Assembly (NCBI RefSeq): GCF_947490415.1
Contig: NZ_CANLGX010000001.1
Location: 806,001 to 870,000 of the forward strand
From: an uncultured Eudoraea sp.
Lineage (GTDB): Bacteria; Bacteroidota; Bacteroidia; Flavobacteriales; Flavobacteriaceae
DNA length: 64,000 nucleotides
Direction of reading: 5' to 3'
Made by a program: the position numbers and the translations under genes. Below are positions 1-9,677 of this stretch, one piece after another (positions within the stretch are counted from its first letter, which is position 1; each line of letters begins with the position of its first letter). The notes under the pieces are model-generated. The model made no database searches. It saw nothing but the letters and a program-made list of their open reading frames with translations, and was not told the DNA's origin.

Positions 1-1602
1 AATATTCAGGATCCGGATGGGAGAATGTATGTAAACAGCCAAAGCCGGATTGCCAATCTCAATCCTGATGAGATTGGTTATCTAAGGGCTTCCTCACTTA
101 CTCAGGATGGTGAAAGTGTTTCTTTTAGTCTTGAGGGTACAGTGCTTGAAGTGCAATTAGCAAAACCAATCCCTTCAGGAGGTAAAAGCACATTTGATAT
201 GAAATTTGAGGGGCAGGTTCCCTTGCAAATAAGACGTTCTGGCAGAAATAATTCTGAAGGTGTCGCGCTTTCTATGAGCCAATGGTATCCTAAATTGGCT
301 GAGTATGATTTTGAAGGGTGGCATGCAGACCCTTATATAGGCAGGGAATTTCACGGAGTCTGGGGTGATTTTGATGTTAAACTTACGCTGGATAAAAATT
401 ACGTTGTAGGAGGAAGTGGCTATTTACAAAACCCTCAGGAAATTGGTCATGGCTACGAAACGCCTGGAAGTAAAGTCAAAAAATCCAGGGGTAAAACACT
501 TACCTGGCACTTTAAAGCGCCTATGGTACATGATTTTATGTGGGCTGCCGACCCTGAATATATCCATGATTCACTAAAGATGGAAAATGGGCCTACCTTA
601 CATTTCTTTTATAAGAACAAACCGGAGCTTCTTGAAAACTGGAAAAATTTACAGCCAAAGACTGCCGAAGCCATGGCCTTTTTTAATGAAAATATTGGCC
701 CCTATCCCTATGATCAATATTCAGTGATTCAGGGTGGAGATGGCGGTATGGAATATGCTATGAGCACGCTTATTACCGGAGAGCGAAAATTTGAAAGCCT
801 GGTAGGTGTTATGATTCATGAATTAGCACACTCCTGGTTTCAACATGTATTGGCTACCAATGAATTAAAACATGCATGGATGGACGAAGGTTTTACTCAG
901 TTTATTTCGAGTTTATGCATGAATGAAGTGATGAATCAGGAGAAAGACAATCCGTTTGAAAATACGTATAGCAGCTACTTTTCCCTGGTACAATCAGGGA
1001 AAGAGCAACCCCAGACAACTCATTCCGACAGATATAAGCTTAATACAGCCTATGGTATTTCTGCTTATAATAAAGGATCCATATTTTTATCGCAATTAGG
1101 CTATGTCATAGGCCAGGATAAGTTAATGGAATCACTCAGGTCTTATTATGATAATTTCAAGTTTAAACATCCTATCCCAAACGATATCAAAAGAACGGCT
1201 GAGAAGGTATCCGGGATAGAGTTAGACTGGTATCTTTTGGATTGGACAGAAACCACAAATACTATTGATTATGGTATTAAAGAAGTTCAAGCTGAAGGCA
1301 ATAAAACCAAGATTATTCTGGAAAGAATAGGTCTTATGCCAATGCCCATTGATATTCTACTGGTTTATGAAGACGGAACGAGAGAAACTTTTTATACTCC
1401 ATTACGTATTATGAGAGGGCAAAAAGATAATCCTTATCCAAATATTGAGAGAACAATTTTACCAGATTGGCCATGGGCTTATCCTGTATTTGAATTTGTT
1501 ATTGATAAACCTGTCAGTGCCATCAAAGCGGTAGTAATTGACCCGTCACAGCTAATGGCTGATATTAACCTTGAAAACAATATTTGGCAAGCTTCTGAGT
1601 AA
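1..1602 (+). CDS. M1 family metallopeptidase (aminopeptidase), 5' truncated by window edge
   Basis: HELAHSWF zinc motif followed downstream by a conserved glutamate (WMDEGFTQF); GGMEYA (GxMEN-like) motif. Frame is open back to base 1, so the true start is upstream. Confidence 0.85.
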   Translation, partial: NIQDPDGRMYVNSQSRIANLNPDEIGYLRASSLTQDGESVSFSLEGTVLEVQLAKPIPSGGKSTFDMKFEGQVPLQIRRSGRNNSEGVALSMSQWYPKLAEYDFEGWHADPYIGREFHGVWGDFDVKLTLDKNYVVGGSGYLQNPQEIGHGYETPGSKVKKSRGKTLTWHFKAPMVHDFMWAADPEYIHDSLKMENGPTLHFFYKNKPELLENWKNLQPKTAEAMAFFNENIGPYPYDQYSVIQGGDGGMEYAMSTLITGERKFESLVGVMIHELAHSWFQHVLATNELKHAWMDEGFTQFISSLCMNEVMNQEKDNPFENTYSSYFSLVQSGKEQPQTTHSDRYKLNTAYGISAYNKGSIFLSQLGYVIGQDKLMESLRSYYDNFKFKHPIPNDIKRTAEKVSGIELDWYLLDWTETTNTIDYGIKEVQAEGNKTKIILERIGLMPMPIDILLVYEDGTRETFYTPLRIMRGQKDNPYPNIERTILPDWPWAYPVFEFVIDKPVSAIKAVVIDPSQLMADINLENNIWQASE

Positions 1603-1640
1603 TTGTGTTTACCTGGCAGGAGAATACGTATAAAAAGGAT

Positions 1641-2846
1641 TTAGTTTTTATACCAAAAGGTATCTTTATACATTTCATTTTTCGCGGTCCGCTCCCGATT
1701 ATTTAAAAGTAAATGTGTTTGATCAACCATCCTGTTCCTATACCCCAGAAGGTGAAAAAAGGGTTTACTAAAGAACCTGGCTATTTTTAAATTGACCTTA
1801 AGCTTATCGCGAGCCTCATTTGACCATGAAACTCCCGGAAGTAATGCCAGAAAAGAATCAAATTTTATTCTGCGCAAAAATGCCGAAAATGATAATATCC
1901 ATCCGGGTATTCTGCGAATAAGAAAAAAGCCCTCTTCACCCTGAACCTGATAAAGAGGCATGAAAACTATAGTGTCTTTATACGCGGCAATCTCTTCTCC
2001 ATTATAATTGGCCATTGCCCTGCCCTTCCGCAATTTGTCAAAACTGCGGAAGCCGGGTAACATTTCAAAGTTATCAGACTCAGTAATGCAATGTCTGTGA
2101 ATTACTTCATAGAAAATAGTATTTCCCTTTGCCGCCAAACTAAGTTGGTCATGATACTTTTTATAGTCAGGTAACTGTTCTTTAGCAAGCACTCCACAAT
2201 AAATCATGGTCAACCAGATAAAGGAAATTGTATTTGTTACTGCGTCTTCTGTAAAGTGTTGCCCGGATTCAAATCCTAAGGATACATATCCTTTTTGATT
2301 GATATAACTTAATAACGGTCCTTCCAGATATTCTTCTATCCCAAGGATTACCGGAACAGGAAATAAGCAAGCAAATTCCCGGTTTATTAAAGCGTCATTT
2401 ATTGTGATAAATGGCAACGTAGGGCTGGAAGTGGTATGAAAATCAATAAAGTAGAAAGGAGGAGATTGAGTCTCAAATATATCTGAAATCAGTTGATAAA
2501 TTTCAGACAACTCATTTTCTTCAACTGAACGCTCTGATTCGCTTCTGCGTTTAATGTCGTCCATTCTGGAATGAGTCCAAATTCGATTTAGATCGTGCTC
2601 TAAAAAACGTTTCTTTTCGAGTAATGCCGGTAAATTGCCCTTAATTCCAAAAATCGATCCCTTTATTTGCAGTTCACTGACCTTTAATTGCCTAAAAACT
2701 TGCTCAAGAGCTTCAACCCCTGAAGGTTCGTTTCCATGTATTCCTCCAAACAAAACCAGGGTAGGGCCCGTTTCCTCCCCGGAAATTTGACCTATTATTC
2801 TTTCGGTTTTCAGTTTTACGATAGACTTAGTTTGGATTTGATCCAT
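1641..2846 (-). CDS. Succinylglutamate desuccinylase/aspartoacylase (AstE/AspA, M14-like) family protein
   Basis: GGIHGNEPSG zinc-binding motif, DLNRIW motif, IDFHTTSS motif. Confidence 0.8.
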   Translation of the reverse strand: MDQIQTKSIVKLKTERIIGQISGEETGPTLVLFGGIHGNEPSGVEALEQVFRQLKVSELQIKGSIFGIKGNLPALLEKKRFLEHDLNRIWTHSRMDDIKRRSESERSVEENELSEIYQLISDIFETQSPPFYFIDFHTTSSPTLPFITINDALINREFACLFPVPVILGIEEYLEGPLLSYINQKGYVSLGFESGQHFTEDAVTNTISFIWLTMIYCGVLAKEQLPDYKKYHDQLSLAAKGNTIFYEVIHRHCITESDNFEMLPGFRSFDKLRKGRAMANYNGEEIAAYKDTIVFMPLYQVQGEEGFFLIRRIPGWILSFSAFLRRIKFDSFLALLPGVSWSNEARDKLKVNLKIARFFSKPFFHLLGYRNRMVDQTHLLLNNRERTAKNEMYKDTFWYKN

Positions 2847-2849
2847 GAA

Positions 2850-4700
2850 TCATAAATCATTGGTCGTGATAATTCCAATTAATTTTTTTCCCTCTACTAC
2901 AGGTAAACAATTAATGTTATTAGAGCTCATAAGTTTTTTGGCTTCATTTAATGGCGTTTCCGGGCCTGCAGTAATCAAATCCCTGGTCATTAGCGTGCTA
3001 ATATTTTGTTTTAGCTTAGCAGGGTTTTCCATATAATTTTTTACATCTGTCCAGCTCAGTAATCCGCTAAGGTCAAGATTTTGATCTAATATTGGAGCAT
3101 GGTGAATATTTTTCCAAAGCATCATTTTTAAAACCAATTCTGCACTGTCATTCTCTTGTGCGGTCAATGTTTTTCTGTTCATTCGGTCTTTAACTTTAAG
3201 ATGATCTTCAGAAATCACATATTCATCTCCTCTTGGTAGTTGCCAAATATCTACGGTATAACGCTTTTCCTGTCTCTCATACATTGTGGCTACCAAAATC
3301 TTAAGTGCATCCGTTACGTTATAACTTTCTTTGAGTTTCCGGAATGATTTAATCATCCACCTGGAGCCATTATTTGAACGAATTCTATTTTCAATAATAG
3401 ATAAATAATGTTCTGCGTCTCTTGGAGCAACACCCATGCTATATAGTCCTCTGAAAGCCATGGGTAAAAAGTGATCAAGTAGTAATTCCTGGCTGCTAAT
3501 CAGTTTTCCATCCCAATAAAACTGTGCTGCCATACCATATCTTGCAGCGTTGAAGAAATTGCCTTTTATATCTTTAAAATTCATTTTATTATGAATTTCA
3601 TCAAAGGCTTTCGGCCTTCCCATCATCACCCCTACCCATAACATCATATTTGCAATTTCATCATCTGTGGTAGGTCCGGATGGCATATATCTATTCTCAA
3701 TTCTCACATGGGGGACATTGTCTGTCACCCCATAACAAACCCTGTTCCATTTATAAATAGTCCCATTATGAAGCGCTAATGCCCTTAATTTTGGCGTTTG
3801 ACCACTTTTAAGCAATGTCATGCTGTCGGTATCAAAGTCGGTAGTTAACAGGCTCCTAAATCTGATTATAGCATCTTTATAAAAATCGGCTACAGATCCT
3901 GAAACCCAATCATTTCCAAAACCTACTCTGGATTCCTTTTCGTTGAGAATGAAGGTACTTGCCCTGGTGTCAACACTTTGAGTAAATAAAGCAATTCGTG
4001 TCTCTTCCCATAATTCCTGCCCCAACAACAAAGGAGAATTAGCGGAAATAGAAAGTATTGGTCCTGCAATGGCTTGTGCCCAGTTATAGGTATCCGCAAA
4101 ATTATCCGCGTCAATTTGAAGATGTGATTGGAAGCTTGTATTACAGCCTTCATACAGTATTGTATTGTGATGAAGGTTAACCTCATCTACCCCTTTTATG
4201 TGCAACTCTATATCATCTTTCCTGATATCTTTAATAGCTTCGTTTAAAACCCGATATCGCTTTAAGGGGGTCATATATGACGTTTCTAAATACTTCGTAT
4301 CTACAGTAGGCAATATTCCGGTTAGAATAACTTTGGTGCCGTGTTTTGCTGCGCTTGATTTGGCTTTGTCGATTAATTCTAATAATTGTTTGTGCAGCTC
4401 AGAAAAACATTGGTCATTTAATACAAGAGGGTCCAGGTTGATTTCTAAATTATAAAGTGTCAACTCAGAAGTAAAGTGAGGGTCATTTATGTCCTCGAGG
4501 ATTTTATCTGCTATATTTGTGGGCTCCCATTTTTCATCGGTAAGACAGAATTCCTGCTCTGCTCCAATGCGCACCGGGGTCTTTTTAAACATTTTATTTT
4601 CCAGCATATATTCAAGTGCTTCAATATCAGTAAGCAATTGATCAATATAACCAACCTTTTCTTCGTTCTGCGTAAGCTTTTTTACATTCAATTCCCCCAT
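2850..4700 (-). CDS. Glutamate-cysteine ligase-like (GCS2 family) carboxylate-amine ligase with C-terminal CBS domain pair
   Basis: IGAEQEFCL, HHNTILYEGCNTSFQSHLQID and VRIENRYMPSGPT motifs; C-terminal CBS-like VKDRM...LMTRDLITAGPETPLNEAKKLM...GIITTNDL. Start placed at MGELNVKKL (4700) rather than the longer ORF start at 4787. Confidence 0.75.
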   Translation of the reverse strand: MGELNVKKLTQNEEKVGYIDQLLTDIEALEYMLENKMFKKTPVRIGAEQEFCLTDEKWEPTNIADKILEDINDPHFTSELTLYNLEINLDPLVLNDQCFSELHKQLLELIDKAKSSAAKHGTKVILTGILPTVDTKYLETSYMTPLKRYRVLNEAIKDIRKDDIELHIKGVDEVNLHHNTILYEGCNTSFQSHLQIDADNFADTYNWAQAIAGPILSISANSPLLLGQELWEETRIALFTQSVDTRASTFILNEKESRVGFGNDWVSGSVADFYKDAIIRFRSLLTTDFDTDSMTLLKSGQTPKLRALALHNGTIYKWNRVCYGVTDNVPHVRIENRYMPSGPTTDDEIANMMLWVGVMMGRPKAFDEIHNKMNFKDIKGNFFNAARYGMAAQFYWDGKLISSQELLLDHFLPMAFRGLYSMGVAPRDAEHYLSIIENRIRSNNGSRWMIKSFRKLKESYNVTDALKILVATMYERQEKRYTVDIWQLPRGDEYVISEDHLKVKDRMNRKTLTAQENDSAELVLKMMLWKNIHHAPILDQNLDLSGLLSWTDVKNYMENPAKLKQNISTLMTRDLITAGPETPLNEAKKLMSSNNINCLPVVEGKKLIGIITTNDL

Positions 4701-4828
4701 AATGAGTGGTATTTTGGTATATAGCCTTGAAATATAATCCAATGCAAGATAAAATCCTAGTTCACGGATAAATATGATAATTATCATGCTGCCGGGGCAT
4801 GGTTTTTATTGTTTAATTTAGCGGCGTT

Positions 4829-5218
4829 ATGTCTTCAAAATTTCCAAAAAAAGAAAAATTAAAAAGCGAGATCCTTATTCGTAGTATTTTTGAAGAAGGA
4901 AAATCGATTACCAGCTATCCATTAAAGCTGATCTATTTGGACATAAAAGACCCGACCAGAGTAAAAATTCAATGTGGGGTTACGGTACCCAAAAGAAATT
5001 TTAAAAGTGCGGTAAAAAGAAATCGTATTAAGAGATTGTTAAGGGAAAGCTACAGGTTAAACAAAGAACAAATTTTTAACAACATCGAGGGAAGCTTTGC
5101 GTTTCTATTTTTATATATTGGAAAGGAAATACCCGGATACGAAGAAGTAGAAAAGCACATGCGGGTAATTCTAGAGAAATTTTTAAAAAAAGTAACTAAT
5201 GAAAACTCTATTGAGTAA
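4829..5218 (+). CDS. rnpA: Ribonuclease P protein component
   Basis: Small basic protein with the RNRIKRLLRESYR signature and VPKRNFKSAVKRN. Confidence 0.9.
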   Translation: MSSKFPKKEKLKSEILIRSIFEEGKSITSYPLKLIYLDIKDPTRVKIQCGVTVPKRNFKSAVKRNRIKRLLRESYRLNKEQIFNNIEGSFAFLFLYIGKEIPGYEEVEKHMRVILEKFLKKVTNENSIE

Positions 5219-6827
5219 AAAAATCCTGATACCTGTACTAGCGGTGGTTATGCTAGCCGTTGGAAGTAGTTTTAAAAGCGATTTTTTTGAAATTGCTAAA
5301 CAGATAGAAATTTTTACCACCTTGTTCAAGGAGCTAAACATGAATTATGTAGACGAGACCAATCCTGCAGAGCTTATGGATACCGCCATAAAGAATATGT
5401 TGGATGATCTTGATCCATACACTAAATTCCTAAATGAGCAGGATGTTGAGGCTTATAAAATAAACAACGCAGGGGAATATTCCGGTATCGGATCCTTGGT
5501 TCGTTCATATGACAGCAAACTGGTGATTATTGAACCATATAAAGGTTATCCGGCAGATAAAGCAGGCTTAAAGGCGGGAGATGAAATCATTAAAATTGGA
5601 GACATTTCCATTGCAGATTTTAAAGATGATGCCAGTGAATTATTAAAAGGAGCCAACAATACCAAAGTTGAAGTAACGTACCTAAGACAAGGTAAAACAA
5701 ATACTACTGTAATTGAAAGAGAGGCTATCGAAGTTGATGCCGTTCCCTTTTACAATATGGTTAATGAAAATACAGGCTATATAGTGCTTTCCAAATTTAA
5801 TGCAAAGGCCTCTTCCCAAACAAAGGCTGCTCTTCGCGATTTAAAGGGGAAAGGTGCTGAGCAAATTATTTTAGATCTGAGAGGAAATCCCGGTGGGCTC
5901 TTATCTGAAGCAATTAATGTTACAAATCTCTTCGTGCCTAAAGGAGAGCTGATTGTAACGACCAAATCCAAAGTAAAAAAATTCAACAGTGAATACAAAA
6001 CAAAAAATCAGCCCGTGGATGAAGATATCCCATTGGTTGTCTTAGTAAATGGAGGAAGTGCATCGGCTAGTGAAATTGTTTCGGGAAGCCTACAGGATTT
6101 GGATCGTGCTGTAATCATTGGGGCCCGTAGTTTTGGTAAGGGATTAGTTCAACGGCCTCTGCGGCTTACTTATGGAACTCAATTAAAAGTTACTATCTCC
6201 AGATATTATACCCCTTCCGGGCGCTGTATACAATCTTTGGATTATTGGAATAGAGATCAAAATGGCAACGCTGTAAAAACCACAAAATTTAATGAATTTA
6301 GGACAAGAAATGGCAGAAAAGTTGAAGATGGTGGAGGGGTTATGCCAGATATTGAAATAGCAGCCCTAAAAACTAACGCACTAACTAAGGCGCTTATTAA
6401 CAATAGTGTTGTATTTGATTTCGCCACCAACTATTACTATCAAAATACGATTACAAATGTTGACGACTTTGACTTTAGCTCTTCGGATTTTGAAGAATTC
6501 AGAAACTATGTGTCTCAGAGCAATTTCAATTTTGAAACTAAAACGGAAAAGGCTCTAAAAGAAGCAATTACAGGTGATGACAAGGCCATATATGGCGCAG
6601 ATATACAGGATAGCTACAAAAGCCTGTTAGCAGAAATTAGTAAACGTAAACTCAACGCCCTGGAAACGTATCAAAAGGAAATTCAGATAAATCTTCAGGA
6701 CGAAATTATAAAGCGCTATTTCTACAGAGAAGGCCTTTATCAGTATTATTTAAAAAATGATGAAGCCATACTAACGGCTGTCGATCTGATGGAAGATAAA
6801 GCAAAATATCAGTCTGTCTTGAAATAG
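5199..6827 (+). CDS. S41 family peptidase (carboxy-terminal processing protease) with PDZ domain
   Basis: PDZ-like GIGSLV...PADKAGLKAGDEI; catalytic core LDLRGNPGGLL, NGGSASASEIVSG, GKGLVQ. Overlaps the rnpA 3' end by 20 nt. Confidence 0.9.
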   Translation: MKTLLSKKILIPVLAVVMLAVGSSFKSDFFEIAKQIEIFTTLFKELNMNYVDETNPAELMDTAIKNMLDDLDPYTKFLNEQDVEAYKINNAGEYSGIGSLVRSYDSKLVIIEPYKGYPADKAGLKAGDEIIKIGDISIADFKDDASELLKGANNTKVEVTYLRQGKTNTTVIEREAIEVDAVPFYNMVNENTGYIVLSKFNAKASSQTKAALRDLKGKGAEQIILDLRGNPGGLLSEAINVTNLFVPKGELIVTTKSKVKKFNSEYKTKNQPVDEDIPLVVLVNGGSASASEIVSGSLQDLDRAVIIGARSFGKGLVQRPLRLTYGTQLKVTISRYYTPSGRCIQSLDYWNRDQNGNAVKTTKFNEFRTRNGRKVEDGGGVMPDIEIAALKTNALTKALINNSVVFDFATNYYYQNTITNVDDFDFSSSDFEEFRNYVSQSNFNFETKTEKALKEAITGDDKAIYGADIQDSYKSLLAEISKRKLNALETYQKEIQINLQDEIIKRYFYREGLYQYYLKNDEAILTAVDLMEDKAKYQSVLK

Positions 6828-7068
6828 GTGTTTAAAACAGCTTTGATTACCCTGTTTTACCACTTTCTTATGCCTTGGAGAATATTAATCTCCGGGATTT
6901 TATTACCTTGTTTTTAAAACGCGCACTAATCCCCGATGATTGTGCTTTTTTCTCAACTATATTATTAAGTTGGGGCTAATAAAACTATGTTTACTTTTTA
7001 AGTTTTAATCTCATATAAAATAGTTATAAATTGATTGACGTTTGACCAAAATTTAAATACGACCAACT

Positions 7069-7914
7069 ATGAAACTTATACGCTTTGGCGAAAAAGAAAA
7101 TGAAAAGCCCGGTGTTCTTCATCTAGGTAAAAGATTAGACTGCTCCGAAGAATTCAGCGATTGGGACAGAAACTTTTTTCAAAATAATGGCTTACAAAGA
7201 CTTGAGAAGTACTTAGAATCGAATGCAGCGGAGTTGCAGGAAATTCCTGATTCTGTAAGACATGCCCCCTGTATTAGCAGGCCTGGAATGATTATGTGTA
7301 TAGGGCTTAATTATTCTGAACACGCTGCGGAATCTAATATGGCCATTCCCGAAGAACCCATTATTTTTGGCAAAGCTACCAACACCTTAAGCGGCCCCTA
7401 TGATGACGTATCTATTCCAAAAAATTCTATCAAAACAGATTATGAAGTAGAGCTTGGGGTGGTTCTGAATAAAGATGTCCTCTACCTTAAAAATGAGGCG
7501 GAGGCCGCAGAAGCGATCGCTGGATATTGCGTTATAAATGATTTGTCTGAAAGGTCATTTCAATTAGAAAAAGGAGGGCAGTGGATTAAAGGGAAATCAT
7601 GCCCGGGCTTTAGTCCTGTTGGCCCATACCTGGCTACTCCGGATGAATTAGGGGATCTTAATAATTTAAAAATGACTCTATCTGTAAATACGGATTTAAG
7701 GCAAAATGGCAATACTTCAAATATGATTTTCAGGCCGGCCTTTATTATCTATTACCTGTCCCAATTTATGCTTCTTGAGGCGGGTGATTTAATTTCTACC
7801 GGCACACCTGCCGGCGTTGGTATAGGCTTAGATCCACCCTCTTACCTTTCTAAAGGAGATTTGGTTGAGTTAAGCATTGAAGGGCTTGGAACTCAAAAAC
7901 AAAAAATGATTTAA
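7069..7914 (+). CDS. Fumarylacetoacetate hydrolase (FAH) family protein, possibly 2,4-diketo-3-deoxy-sugar-acid hydrolase
   Basis: CIGLNYSEHAAE, DYEVELGVVL, GYCVINDLSERSFQ, GDLISTGTPAGVGIG motifs. Confidence 0.85.
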   Translation: MKLIRFGEKENEKPGVLHLGKRLDCSEEFSDWDRNFFQNNGLQRLEKYLESNAAELQEIPDSVRHAPCISRPGMIMCIGLNYSEHAAESNMAIPEEPIIFGKATNTLSGPYDDVSIPKNSIKTDYEVELGVVLNKDVLYLKNEAEAAEAIAGYCVINDLSERSFQLEKGGQWIKGKSCPGFSPVGPYLATPDELGDLNNLKMTLSVNTDLRQNGNTSNMIFRPAFIIYYLSQFMLLEAGDLISTGTPAGVGIGLDPPSYLSKGDLVELSIEGLGTQKQKMI

Positions 7915-7927
7915 ATCCATTTAGAGG

Positions 7928-8809
7928 GTGCAGAAAGCAAATCTTGTTTATGATGCAAAAGCAACGCTTGGAGAAGGTCCTTTTTGGGATCATGAATCTG
8001 AGCAGCTATTTTGGGTAGATATAGAAGCTGGTATCGTTCATGGACACCACTTAAAAACCAATAAGAATTCTGAATGGGTTTTTGATGAAATGATAGGGGC
8101 GGTAATTCCAATTAGTAGGGGTAAGTTACTTTTGGCTATGGAGAGCGGCATTACATCCTTTAATTACCAGACTAATGAACTCAAAAGCCTTCATATCCTG
8201 GAAAACTCCGATCAAAATTTGAGGTTTAACGATGGTAAGTGTGATTCCTCCGGCAACTTCTGGATAGGAACCATGCATAAAAATCTCAATCCCGGCTATG
8301 GTAATCTTTTCAAACTGGATAAAGATTTGAAGGCGACCATACAAATTAAAAATACCTCAATTTCAAATGGGATGTCCTGGTCTCCTGATAATACTAAATT
8401 TTATTATATTGATACTGCTGTTTATGAGGTTTGGGAATATGATTTCGAGCTTTCAACCGGTGAAATTTCTAACCGGAGAACCTTATTCAAAATCCCTAAA
8501 TCCTATGGCGGAGCGGATGGAATGACTATTGATCAGGAAGGGATGCTTTGGATTGCTCATTGGGGGGGTGGTTGTGTGAGACGTTGGAACCCAAAAACAG
8601 CTGAAGTTGAAGAGAAAATTGTTGTCGATGCGCCTCATGTCACTTCTTGCTGCTTTGGGGGAAAAGAAATGAAAACATTATATATTACCACAGCCCGGAG
8701 CGGCCTGTCGGAAGAAAGTCTGAGGCTATACCCGCAAAGCGGAGGGCTCTTTAGTTATAAAACAAAAATTGGTGGTTTTAAGGTTAATTGTTTTAAAGGC
8801 AATCTATGA
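7928..8809 (+). CDS. SMP-30/gluconolactonase/LRE family protein
   Basis: LGEGPFWDHESEQLFWVDIE, RFNDGKCDSSGNFWIGTM, ISNGMSWSPDNTKFYYIDT, GADGMTIDQEGMLWIAHWGG; GTG start. Confidence 0.88.
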   Translation: MQKANLVYDAKATLGEGPFWDHESEQLFWVDIEAGIVHGHHLKTNKNSEWVFDEMIGAVIPISRGKLLLAMESGITSFNYQTNELKSLHILENSDQNLRFNDGKCDSSGNFWIGTMHKNLNPGYGNLFKLDKDLKATIQIKNTSISNGMSWSPDNTKFYYIDTAVYEVWEYDFELSTGEISNRRTLFKIPKSYGGADGMTIDQEGMLWIAHWGGGCVRRWNPKTAEVEEKIVVDAPHVTSCCFGGKEMKTLYITTARSGLSEESLRLYPQSGGLFSYKTKIGGFKVNCFKGNL

Positions 8810-9588
8810 TCTACACAGGAATAAAGGAAAAAGTGGCAATTATAACCGGGGCAGGCATGGGAATAGGTTATGCCATTGCTGAATTATTGCTGAAAAATGG
8901 TGCAAGGGTAGTTCTAAATGAGGTAGATGAAAAGGTGGCAGAGAACACATTGATAAGTCTGAAGAAAAAATTTCCTGATAGTTGTTCCCTTTTTATTGGT
9001 GATGCAGGGGACGTTGAGGTAATTGACGGGCTTGTTCATTTTACATTGGAACAATATGGCAGAATAGATTTTGTTATTCCAAATGCCGGGATTACCTTAT
9101 TTGGTGATTTCTTTAAATTTAAGCCGCAGGAATTCGACAAAGTAATAGGTGTTAATTTGAAAGGCGCTTTTTTTCTCGTGCAAAAAACCGGAGAAATTAT
9201 GAAAAAACAAGGTGATGGGGGGCGGGTCATTTTGATGTCCTCCATTACGGGAATCAAAGGATACCCCAATTTAACAGCCTATTCCATGACTAAAGCAGCC
9301 TTGCAAATGATGGCCAAAAGCCTGGTGCTTGCCCTGGCGCCTCATGAAATAACTGTAAATGCCATTGCTCCCGGGGCAACCCTTACAGAACGCACAAAAG
9401 AAGAAGAGCCTGACTATGCGGGAACATGGGGTAAACTTATCCCTAGAGGTATTGTTGGAAAGCCAAATGACGTGGCAGAAGCCTGTCTTTTTCTGCTTTC
9501 TGATGGGGCGGCGCATATAAATGGTCAAACCTTGGTTGTAGATGGTGGCTGGACAGCAATTGGCCGCTATCCCGAAGATCTGGAGTAG
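8806..9588 (+). CDS. SDR family NAD(P)-dependent oxidoreductase
   Basis: TGAGMGIGYA Rossmann motif, NAGI, YSMTKAALQMM active site, INGQTLVVDGGW C-terminus; 4-nt overlap with the upstream lactonase gene. Confidence 0.9.
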   Translation: MIYTGIKEKVAIITGAGMGIGYAIAELLLKNGARVVLNEVDEKVAENTLISLKKKFPDSCSLFIGDAGDVEVIDGLVHFTLEQYGRIDFVIPNAGITLFGDFFKFKPQEFDKVIGVNLKGAFFLVQKTGEIMKKQGDGGRVILMSSITGIKGYPNLTAYSMTKAALQMMAKSLVLALAPHEITVNAIAPGATLTERTKEEEPDYAGTWGKLIPRGIVGKPNDVAEACLFLLSDGAAHINGQTLVVDGGWTAIGRYPEDLE

Positions 9589-9677
9589 TTTATGCTATAA
9601 TGCCAAAAAAATGTTTCTTTCACTTCTCATTCATTTCTATTATTTTAAATTAGTGGCTTCTTAAAAAACACCTTTTT

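Noticed and set aside
1628-1653. GTATAAAAA-ggatttag-TTTTTATAC inverted repeat between convergent genes
   Set aside because: Mostly A/T stem that is weak as a terminator and overlaps the 3' end of the minus-strand CDS; not strong enough to list.
2845-3036. 63-aa plus-strand ORF (and 4198..4455, 4476..4724)
   Set aside because: Antisense to the GCS2-CBS gene with no coding signature.
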